Assembly: GCA_003136475.1 (NCBI GenBank)
Contig: PLEQ01000209.1
Coordinates: forward strand, 9,520 to 15,521
Direction of reading: 5' to 3'
DNA: 6,002 bases
Origin: Deltaproteobacteria bacterium
GTDB taxonomy: Bacteria > Bdellovibrionota_B > Oligoflexia > Oligoflexales > Bog-1112
The position numbers and the translations under genes are program-made. The first letter of the stretch is position 1; every line of letters begins with the position of its first letter. This document shows positions 1 through 5,287 of the stretch, piece after piece. The notes under the pieces were generated by a model. That model ran no database searches. It had not been told where the DNA came from and saw only the letters and a list, made by a program, of their open reading frames with translations.

Positions 1-274
1 TCTAGATTCCTGCGCTAGTTCAATAGCTGCAGAGAGATCGTCGATTCTTTGTTCAAACTTGTCAATTTTGCTGAGCAAGCTTTCAATAGTCTTCTTTTCT
101 TGGAGCACCCCCGAAGATTTTTGCGGACTATCCCAAAACTTGGGGTCTGCATTGATTTGATCTTCAAGGTCTTTGAGTCGCTGCTTCTTTTGAGCGATGT
201 CAAAGAAACCTCCATACGCGTTGAAACTGCTTGGTAATTTCCTTAGTCTCGAGAGATAGAGTTGCAATATCCAT
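1..274 (-). CDS. prfB: Peptide chain release factor 2, N-terminal part (programmed +1 frameshift; 3' end outside window)
   Basis: RF2 recognises UAA and UGA stop codons and triggers peptide release on the ribosome. Reading leftward from the ATG at 274-272, the zero frame gives 24 codons (MDIATLSLETKEITKQFQRV, then WRFL) and then an in-frame TGA at 202-200. Skipping one base continues with GAC at 201-199 and an uninterrupted 67 codons to the window edge, about 91 residues in all. The post-shift peptide starts DIAQKKQRLKDLEDQI, followed by ADPKFWDSPQK and a charged coiled-coil stretch. This matches the RF2 N-terminal helical domain (family pattern: LD..KK..RL.ELE, then DP.FW.DP.KAQ). Because the coding sequence crosses frames, single-frame ORF calling misses it. 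The GGQ and SPF motifs lie beyond the left edge. An AGG six bases before the ATG is a modest ribosome binding site. The gene diverges from the flagellar operon. The assignment is strong because the N-terminal pattern and the shift site support each other. Confidence 0.93.
199..213 (-). promoter_or_regulatory. prfB: prfB programmed +1 frameshift site (autoregulatory)
   Basis: On the minus strand the order is GGAGG (213-209), TTT (208-206), CTT (205-203), TGA (202-200), C (199). The slippery CTT TGA C is identical to the E. coli prfB core. The internal Shine-Dalgarno-like element lies exactly three bases before CTT, the spacing known to stimulate the shift. TGA is codon 25 here; in E. coli it is codon 26. 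Known logic: when RF2 is scarce, UGA is read slowly, peptidyl-tRNA-Leu slips +1 onto UUU, and full-length RF2 is made, giving negative feedback. Confidence 0.93.
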
Positions 275-327
275 AAGGGACCTATGCCTTCTTTTAGTGA
301 ATTTGTCTGGAACGAACGGCCTCTAAT

Positions 328-357
328 TTGACAGCAAAGAGGAGTGCAAAGTACCAT
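328..357 (+). promoter_or_regulatory. Candidate sigma-70 promoter for flbD-motA-motB-TPR operon
   Basis: A perfect -35 hexamer TTGACA (328-333) is followed after 18 bases by TACCAT (352-357), a 4-of-6 match to TATAAT. Transcription would begin near 364, leaving a leader of about 80 nt before the flbD start. It lies in the 170-bp divergent region between prfB and flbD. I saw no convincing sigma-54 (GG/GC) or sigma-28 flagellar promoter in that region. The rest of 275-444 shows nothing further that I can support. Confidence 0.4.
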
Positions 358-432
358 ATTACTGGGGAAGAGGCTATCTCCAGTTGAGACTCTTCTCGGA
401 TCCTCTCCAATTCCGCCGACGAATTTAGACTT

Positions 433-438
433 GAGGAG
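433..438 (+). promoter_or_regulatory. Ribosome binding site that fixes the flbD TTG start
   Basis: GAGGAG sits six bases upstream of TTG at 445-447. The flbD frame has an upstream stop (TGA 385-387) and no ATG or GTG between that stop and the conserved N-terminus, so this site decides the TTG start. Confidence 0.75.
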
Positions 439-444
439 CCCATA

Positions 445-639
445 TTGATACTGCTTACAAAACTCGACAATGCAGCTGTTGCGATCAGTATCGAAGCTAT
501 TAAATATATAGAAAGCATGCCAGATACGCTTATTTTCTTTTTAAATGGCGACTCCATCATCGTTAAAGAGCCTGTCGATACTATAGTGAAAAAAGTCACA
601 GAGTTCAGAGCGAACATAATTCGGGAATCACAAAAATAA
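445..639 (+). CDS. flbD: FlbD/SwrD family flagellar motor protein
   Basis: A small cytoplasmic flagellar protein of 64 residues, the usual family size (about 60-70). The sequence follows the family pattern throughout: MILLTKLDN at the N-terminus, IESMPDTLI at 22-30, LNGDSIIVKEPVDTI at 33-47, and a final amphipathic helix VTEFRANII. In Bacillus subtilis the homologue SwrD (FlbD/YlzI) increases the power delivered by the flagellar stators, and raised motAB expression can substitute for it. Placement directly before motA fits that role. This is not the NtrC-type regulator of Caulobacter that shares the name. The start is TTG, chosen because of the GAGGAG ribosome binding site six bases upstream and because MI.LT is the family's canonical N-terminus. 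The gap to motA is 19 bp, so the genes are almost certainly cotranscribed. Confidence 0.88.
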   Translation: MILLTKLDNAAVAISIEAIKYIESMPDTLIFFLNGDSIIVKEPVDTIVKKVTEFRANIIRESQK

Positions 640-658
640 ACTTCTAAAAGGCCATCAG

Positions 659-1414
659 ATGGATCTAACAAGCCTCATGGGACCCCTCCTCGGAATCGGA
701 GCTATCATAGGAGGTATGCTTATCGAGGGAGGTCATTTAGGAAGCATTCTACAATTTACAGCATTTCTTATCGTAATGGGTGGTATGTGCGGTTCGATCT
801 GTGTGGCCTATCCTCTGGCTGATGTCATCGCAGCCTTGAAAGCCGTTGGCGTGTGGATTAAAAATCCAACTGCTAACCCTGAACAGATCTCTGCCGATAT
901 TATTGACCTAGCTCAGACCGCACGTAAGGAATCCATTCTCGCTTTGGAGAAAAAACGGGAGTCGATCGAATATGAACCGCTTGCCACGGCAATTCGACTC
1001 GCAGTTGACGGCACCGATCCCAACATTATCCGTGAAACTTTAGAGACGGCACAGAACGTGATGATGGAAGAACGTGAGGTCAGCGTCCACTTTTGGGAGG
1101 ACTGCGGAGCCTTTGCACCAACGATCGGAATTCTTGGTGCAGTTTTGGGTCTCATTCACGTTATGGAAAACCTTGATAAACCTGAACTCATTGGCCCAGG
1201 TATCGCGGTCGCCTTTACCGCAACACTTTATGGCGTCGGCTCTGCCAACCTTTTTTTCCTGCCTATTGGGAAAAAAATAAAACGTAAAGCTAAGCTGGAC
1301 GCTCTCGCACGCGAAATGGTGATTATTGGAGTCGAGGGTATTCTCTCTGGACTCAATCCCAAGGTCATTCAAGAAAAACTTTCCGTCTTTGTAGGCGGTA
1401 AAGCTGAGAGCTAG
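659..1414 (+). CDS. motA: Flagellar stator protein MotA
   Basis: Inner-membrane ion-channel subunit that, as a pentamer around two MotB chains, pushes on FliG to rotate the flagellum. The 251-residue length is typical. Four membrane segments are visible: about 5-25, 30-52, 152-170 and 178-203. A large cytoplasmic loop between segments two and three carries IRLAVDGTDPNIIRETLE (about 112-129), the family's charged rotor-contact region. Segment three contains FAPTIGILGAVLGLIHVMENL, with P154 at the position of the conserved proline (E. coli P173). Segment four ends ANLFFLPIGKKIK, with P202 matching the second conserved proline (E. coli P222). The start is ATG with AAAAGG seven bases upstream, the only ATG start in the four-gene operon. 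Whether the stator uses H+ or Na+ cannot be decided from the sequence. Confidence 0.96.
   Translation: MDLTSLMGPLLGIGAIIGGMLIEGGHLGSILQFTAFLIVMGGMCGSICVAYPLADVIAALKAVGVWIKNPTANPEQISADIIDLAQTARKESILALEKKRESIEYEPLATAIRLAVDGTDPNIIRETLETAQNVMMEEREVSVHFWEDCGAFAPTIGILGAVLGLIHVMENLDKPELIGPGIAVAFTATLYGVGSANLFFLPIGKKIKRKAKLDALAREMVIIGVEGILSGLNPKVIQEKLSVFVGGKAES
1251..1277 (+). repeat. Perfect 9-bp inverted repeat made of T7/A7 homopolymers inside motA
   Basis: TTTTTTTCC (1251-1259) and GGAAAAAAA (1269-1277) are perfect complements separated by nine bases. They encode LFFLPIGKK at the cytoplasmic exit of membrane segment four, so codon constraint (Phe TTT, Lys AAA) can explain much of it. Both runs are seven bases long and are potential slippage sites. 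Confidence 0.6.
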
Positions 1415-1425
1415 GCAAGTTTAGC

Positions 1426-1440
1426 GCCTGAGATCCAGGC
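1426..1440 (+). other. Small intercistronic hairpin between motA and motB
   Basis: GCCTG (1426-1430) and CAGGC (1436-1440) form a five-base-pair GC-rich stem around an AGATC loop, 12 bases after the motA stop. No T-tract follows, so it is not an intrinsic terminator. It could modestly attenuate or protect mRNA segments, or be chance. Confidence 0.35.
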
Positions 1441-1475
1441 AATAGGCAAACAATTTATGAGATGGGTCTAAGAGA

Positions 1476-2273
1476 TTGAGTGGGAATCATAAATGTCCGG
1501 AATTTGAAAACCACGAACGCTGGCTCGTGAGTTATGCGGATATGCTTACGCTGCTATTTGCGGTGTTTGTAACGCTGTATGCTCTTAAGCAGGGGGGCGA
1601 GCCGCAAGTCAACAAAGCTGCGGGCTCTTTGCAGGAAAGCTTCAATACCCCTCTGGAGGACATTCCTATCGATCGGCGGGTGGGCCCTTCAGAACAGGGC
1701 TTTGGCGTCTTTGAACATCTAAAAGGCGACCAGATCCTAGCTCCTCTCATTCAAAAATATCCTGCGGCAGAAAAGGAAACTGTCCAGGTCATCGAAGCTG
1801 AAATGCAACGCTTTCGCATGAAACTTGAAGAAAGAATGTATGGTCCCGACCGCGTGCGTCCCGGAGAGAAGGGTGAAAAAGGCTTTGACCGCATTGTCGC
1901 AGTCGAAAGAACCCAGAAGGGTTTCAAGCTACGCCTGACGGCTCGCTATTTCTTTGAACCCGGCGAAACACATATCAAGCGGGAAGCTTTACCGGAGCTC
2001 GATAAAATCATTGAACTGCTCAAAGAAATGGACAGGGAGATCACAGTCGGGGGTCATACCGATTCGCTGCCGCCTAAAGGCGAAATGTCCAATTGGGAAT
2101 TGTCAACGCTACGCGCTACTAGCGTTTTGCGTTATATGATCCGACAGCATGACTTTCCTCAGACACGGCTGTCAGCTGTGGGCTACGCGGATTTGAGACC
2201 CATCGCCCACAACGGGAGCGAGGATGGTCGAGCCCTCAATCGACGCATCGAGTTTCACGTTCATCTTGAATAG
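1476..2273 (+). CDS. motB: Flagellar stator protein MotB
   Basis: Peptidoglycan-anchoring stator subunit, 265 residues. The N-terminus KCPEFENHERWLVSYADMLT runs into a single membrane helix (about 21-40). D22 in YADML is the essential ion-binding aspartate. The periplasmic part includes a helical linker (about 85-115) and an OmpA/MotB-type peptidoglycan-binding domain with GGHTDS (192-197), NWELSTLRA, a VGYAD loop and a terminal NRRIEF (255-260). The start is TTG: the reading frame has a stop at 1458-1460 and no ATG or GTG between it and the conserved N-terminus. The nearby ATG at 1493 is out of frame and hits a stop after four codons. The ribosome binding site is poor (TAAGAGA abuts the start; GAGATGG lies further upstream), suggesting lower translation than motA. 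The motA-motB gap is 61 bp. The stop codon overlaps the start of the next gene. Confidence 0.96.
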   Translation: MSGNHKCPEFENHERWLVSYADMLTLLFAVFVTLYALKQGGEPQVNKAAGSLQESFNTPLEDIPIDRRVGPSEQGFGVFEHLKGDQILAPLIQKYPAAEKETVQVIEAEMQRFRMKLEERMYGPDRVRPGEKGEKGFDRIVAVERTQKGFKLRLTARYFFEPGETHIKREALPELDKIIELLKEMDREITVGGHTDSLPPKGEMSNWELSTLRATSVLRYMIRQHDFPQTRLSAVGYADLRPIAHNGSEDGRALNRRIEFHVHLE

Positions 2274-4618
2274 TGAAGCCTTCGCCAGCGAGAGCAGAGA
2301 CTTTGCAATACAAACCAACATTCTTTCTTCTCGTCCTGACCCTTATGCCTGGGGCGACGCAGCCCGATCCTCTCAAGACCGGAGGCTCGTCCTTCGAAGA
2401 CACCATGCGCCGCTATTCGATAATTGCAGACTTTTCGCAAAAAGAACCTGAGCGACCCGTCTCCCCCCAGGTCTTTTGGAAATATCCCTTCAAAGCCCCC
2501 ACCACGGAAATTTTACCCGACCTGACTTTGGGACTGAGCACCCAAGAGCTGCCGGTCACTCTCGGCGAAGGTCGAGCCATTGAACATATGAATCGCGGAC
2601 GAACATATTTCTTTGCCGGAGATTATGACGAAGCGCGAAAATCTTGGCTCACAGGACGGTCGCGTTTTGGTACGGAATATCCCTTCCATCGTCGCAACGA
2701 TTATTTCATCGGCCTCGCCTTTCTGCAGTTGGCTGGTAAAATGCGTTTGCAAATCGGAGGGAATTGGCAAGATGCTGAATTGCGAAGAGTCTTCGCTAAT
2801 GCCGCAACTTTTCTCAGTTGGGCACTCATCAAAAAGAAAGATTTCAAGGATCCCGACCTCGACTTCGTGATACCCAAGGCTCTCCTGACACTCGCCTCTA
2901 TTTACTACACCTACGACCGCCTGTCCGGCGCCTATGCCGTTGCAGAAGAGGGCCTCCATTTCTTGCTCGAATCCGGCCGCAAGGACTACCGTTTCCGTTT
3001 TCATAAAATTCTAGCAGAAGCCTTGATTCGCAATCATTCCTACCTCCGGGCTGTGCAAGAGCTAGACACCGCAATTCGACAAGATCCCCTCCCTGAAGAT
3101 GTCGGAGAGGCCTTCGGTCGCATTGGCGATATCTATTTCGATCTCAATAATTACGAATTAGCAGAGGATATGTATGGCCTAAGCGTGGCCATCAATAAAA
3201 TCACGAAGAAGAAAGATCCCGTCCGAACTTTCTTGCGTGCTGAAAGTCTATTTTGGATGGGCAAATTTTCAGATGCCCAAAAAGCGTTTTGGTACGCTCT
3301 TGAAGAACTAAACACCCTCCCCAACCCAAGTCCCTATATAAAACCCTATGCGACTTGGGGAGCCCTGCGTATTGCCGACGCTTATCTCGCACGCATGCAG
3401 GAAGCCCAAGACAAGAAACAAGCCAGCGAGCTCGCAGAATTGACCAACGAATCCCTACTCGCCTACAATCGCGTCATCCATGAATATCGCAATACCGAAG
3501 CGAGCAAAATCGCTAAAGTTCGCTTGGACTGCTTGGAACTGCCAAACTTCGAAATAAAAAATATCGACCACTCGCGACTGGAATTAGCCAATTCCAAAAA
3601 AAGTGATTTGCCCGCCCCGTTGCGAGAAATCGCTTGGGCGTGTGAGGTCTCTTCCTATACACAGCGCGAAAAAACACCGGCTATGGTGGCACGTGTCAAA
3701 GAATTCGCTACGACTTACCCAGCATCCCAATTTTCAAACGCCTTTGTTGAACCCGTTCGTTCCATGCAGGCATCTTATCTCGAAGACTACCTCAAGGAAC
3801 CCGACCAACATAAAGCCATCGCCTATTTCGAAACCAATCATGCAACAGTCTTTACCAAACTTTCAAAACAGGCTGCGGCCGGTCTCTTTCGTGCCTATGT
3901 CGACACTCTCCAATCCAAAAAAGCGGCGCCCTTCTACACCGCTTTTAAGCCCGAAAATGTCGAGGACACCTTACGCCGACTCGTTTTTGTATCTGAAATC
4001 TATGAATCCGAGAAAACCCCAGCTTGGCAGCATCTCGGTGAGTCTCTGTCTCAGGAATTTAGTAGCCAAAACGTGCGGTTGATCGCTGATGAAAAAACCA
4101 TCGCCTATGTTTATAGAATACTGCGTTCACCCTTGATTTTTGCCAATCTCGCTTGGATCCATCGCACGGCCAAGCAGTGGGCTGAAAAAGACAGTCGCTT
4201 CGACTGCGACATGCTCTACCTCACACTGTCACGATCTTTTGATACGCGTCCGCAAAAGACCCTTAAGCATTTTCATGAAATTCAAGCGATCGTTGACGCC
4301 AAAGTTCCAAGCTTGATGAAGTCCGATCGCAAATGCGCTCTGGACTATTTAGAGCTTGAACAAAAAGCGGGGGAAGCCTTTCCCAAAGCCTATGCTGAAA
4401 AATGGCTGAAGCGAACAGCGTGGACCCTGGACAAACCGATCCCGGAAATGTTTTGGCTGGCCTCCGAAACCCTTGCCGATCTGGATGAAGAGGAATCGGC
4501 AGCCAAAATATGGAAATTCCTTAGCGAAAAACTTCCACCTGAATCACCGGAGGCCAAACTCTCCACAATCCATCTCAAACCTGCCATTCCCGAGACTGAA
4601 AAATTTTGGTCACAATAG
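2273..4618 (+). CDS. Exported TPR-repeat protein linked to motB (possible stator scaffold)
   Basis: A 781-residue protein. The N-terminus has basic residues (K2, R7, K14), a hydrophobic core (PTFFLLVLTLMPGA, about 15-28) and a plausible signal peptidase site after ATQ at about residue 30; no lipobox is present, so a soluble periplasmic protein is predicted. TPR-like helix pairs are visible at about 102-135, 201-234, 240-272, 277-310 and 316-349, with a further helical unit at about 360-420. Clear examples are AFGRIGDIYFDLNNYELAED and RAESLFWMGKFSDAQKAF. The C-terminal half is helical without a family I recognise, ending in a last TPR-like unit near 730-770. The GTG start overlaps the motB stop (TAGTG) and lacks a good ribosome binding site, which points to termination-reinitiation. 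An alternative TTG start at 2303 would give a shorter, more ordinary signal peptide. Role inferred: periplasmic partner or scaffold of MotB, comparable in size and layout to Campylobacter PflA. Sequence homology to PflA is not shown. Confidence 0.85.
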   Translation: MKPSPARAETLQYKPTFFLLVLTLMPGATQPDPLKTGGSSFEDTMRRYSIIADFSQKEPERPVSPQVFWKYPFKAPTTEILPDLTLGLSTQELPVTLGEGRAIEHMNRGRTYFFAGDYDEARKSWLTGRSRFGTEYPFHRRNDYFIGLAFLQLAGKMRLQIGGNWQDAELRRVFANAATFLSWALIKKKDFKDPDLDFVIPKALLTLASIYYTYDRLSGAYAVAEEGLHFLLESGRKDYRFRFHKILAEALIRNHSYLRAVQELDTAIRQDPLPEDVGEAFGRIGDIYFDLNNYELAEDMYGLSVAINKITKKKDPVRTFLRAESLFWMGKFSDAQKAFWYALEELNTLPNPSPYIKPYATWGALRIADAYLARMQEAQDKKQASELAELTNESLLAYNRVIHEYRNTEASKIAKVRLDCLELPNFEIKNIDHSRLELANSKKSDLPAPLREIAWACEVSSYTQREKTPAMVARVKEFATTYPASQFSNAFVEPVRSMQASYLEDYLKEPDQHKAIAYFETNHATVFTKLSKQAAAGLFRAYVDTLQSKKAAPFYTAFKPENVEDTLRRLVFVSEIYESEKTPAWQHLGESLSQEFSSQNVRLIADEKTIAYVYRILRSPLIFANLAWIHRTAKQWAEKDSRFDCDMLYLTLSRSFDTRPQKTLKHFHEIQAIVDAKVPSLMKSDRKCALDYLELEQKAGEAFPKAYAEKWLKRTAWTLDKPIPEMFWLASETLADLDEEESAAKIWKFLSEKLPPESPEAKLSTIHLKPAIPETEKFWSQ

Positions 4619-4644
4619 CTCTCGTACGAAATATCGTAAAAGAG
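4619..4644 (+). other. Imperfect hairpin directly after the TPR gene stop
   Basis: TACGA (4625-4629) and TCGTA (4634-4638) pair around an AATA loop. The outer CTCT (4619-4622) and AGAG (4641-4644) extend the stem across a 2x2 mismatch. It begins at the base after the stop codon. No T-tract follows, so it is at best a weak or Rho-assisted 3' end structure. Confidence 0.35.
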
Positions 4645-4692
4645 CGTCCGCAATAACCGGCAAGCTTTCCAAAACATACCTCATCTCTACTG

Positions 4693-4708
4693 TGAGACAG
4701 GGGTCTCA
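4693..4708 (+). terminator. Candidate 3'-end hairpin of the motility operon
   Basis: TGAGAC (4693-4698) and GTCTCA (4703-4708) form a perfect six-base-pair stem with a four-base AGGG loop, 75 bases after the TPR stop. The downstream sequence (ACCAATTCCTAATTCTC) is only mildly T-rich, so intrinsic termination would be inefficient. It could equally be an operator or processing structure. Confidence 0.3.
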
Positions 4709-4737
4709 ACCAATTCCTAATTCTCATCGAGGAAAAC

Positions 4738-4765
4738 TTGACTCCCCAAGTGATTTTGCTAGGTG
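4738..4765 (+). promoter_or_regulatory. Weak candidate promoter for the winged-helix gene
   Basis: TTGACT (4738-4743, 5 of 6 matches to -35) is followed after 16 bases by TAGGTG (4760-4765), with a TG one base upstream in extended -10 style. The -10 match is poor. Its position, about 45 bases before the start codon, is suitable. Confidence 0.25.
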
Positions 4766-4773
4766 AACTTCAC
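4763..4773 (+). promoter_or_regulatory. 11-bp palindrome upstream of the winged-helix gene (possible operator)
   Basis: GTGAACTTCAC is a perfect palindrome around a central C. It overlaps the end of the weak promoter candidate and lies 21 bases before the ribosome binding site. A dimeric regulator, possibly the downstream winged-helix protein, could bind here. This is an inference from position only. Confidence 0.25.
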
Positions 4774-4794
4774 TTTGGAAAGACCTTCCCTTTT

Positions 4795-4800
4795 AAGGAG
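4795..4800 (+). promoter_or_regulatory. Strong ribosome binding site deciding the ATG at 4808
   Basis: AAGGAG lies seven bases before ATG 4808-4810. It falls inside the longer in-frame reading from GTG 4763, which argues that the true start is the ATG. Confidence 0.85.
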
Positions 4801-4807
4801 CAAAAAA

Positions 4808-5287
4808 ATGGAACAGCAAGAAACTGAAATTTGGCAATCCCTCGTTCAAAAAATCGATGCGTTACCGACGACAAGTCCGGTCCCACGTTTACTTTATACC
4901 TATTTACAGAGAAGTGTTCTGACTCGCGAAATGAGTATCGATTTAAGTGCGAATGGGGTCCGCTTCAACCGCAAGGCCTTGGATTTATCGAAACGGAAGA
5001 AAATCCGACAGGTATTCGAAGTCTTTCTTAAGGGAAAGAACCAACGTATCACCCGCAGTTCGCTCATCGAGCAAATTTATGCAAATAACCAACGCGAAGC
5101 ATCTTTTCGCCAACAGACTTGCCGCAATCATAACATTGTAAAACTCATCAGCCGCGCTCGAAAACTTGCGACGAGAACCTTCTTTGAAGAAAGAGGGGCG
5201 CAATGTCATTGGTTCCCCTACGATCCCTCTTCGCAAACTTGGCGGCTCTGTGCGCTACGGGATGAGGAACTACCAAAAGCTCTATGA
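4808..5287 (+). CDS. Winged-helix (OmpR/PhoB-like) DNA-binding protein without receiver domain
   Basis: A 159-residue soluble protein, probably a transcriptional regulator of unknown target. Residues 1-40 are a short helical N-terminus. Residues 43-60 (SIDLSANGVRFNRKALDL) look like the beta-strand sheet that opens an OmpR-type winged helix, followed by helix one (KIRQVFEVFL, 65-74), helix two (ITRSSLIEQIYA, 81-92) and the likely recognition helix (about 100-125, containing NHNIVKLISRARKLA). The closing wing hairpin is HWFPYDPSSQTWRLC (134-148). No receiver domain, sensor kinase or membrane segment is present, so it is an orphan regulator or a domain used outside two-component signalling. The start ATG is fixed by AAGGAG seven bases upstream; extension to GTG 4763 would translate the ribosome binding site. 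It ends within the 3' end of the convergent lpxH-like gene. The fold call is by pattern; the function is unknown. Confidence 0.82.
   Translation: MEQQETEIWQSLVQKIDALPTTSPVPRLLYTYLQRSVLTREMSIDLSANGVRFNRKALDLSKRKKIRQVFEVFLKGKNQRITRSSLIEQIYANNQREASFRQQTCRNHNIVKLISRARKLATRTFFEERGAQCHWFPYDPSSQTWRLCALRDEELPKAL

Noticed and set aside
1..6. TCTAGA (XbaI site) exactly at the window start, suggesting a cloning boundary
   Set aside because: It is in frame within prfB (Ser-Arg) and may be chance; nothing else indicates a vector junction.
49..237. Plus-strand and minus-strand short ORFs over the first 240 bases
   Set aside because: They are other-frame shadows of prfB, whose true reading crosses frames at the recoding site.
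308..330. Possible sigma-54 promoter (TGGAAC followed by GGCC) upstream of flbD
   Set aside because: The TTGC-type -12 element is missing at the required spacing; the TTGACA promoter is a better fit.
294..671. Minus-strand ORF of 125 codons with hydrophobic stretches that look membrane-like
   Set aside because: It lies antisense across all of flbD, whose family identity is clear, and its hydrophobicity follows from the complementary codons. The part outside flbD (294-444) is short, and I see no family or good ribosome binding site. I cannot fully exclude a small gene ahead of prfB.
2513..3004. Long minus-strand ORF inside the TPR gene, and similar plus-strand ORF at 3603-4082
   Set aside because: Both are shadows of the TPR coding frame; the compositions are not protein-like and no start signals are evident.
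4763..4807. GTG start at 4763 for the winged-helix gene
   Set aside because: The extra 15 codons would run through the AAGGAG that is perfectly spaced for ATG 4808.
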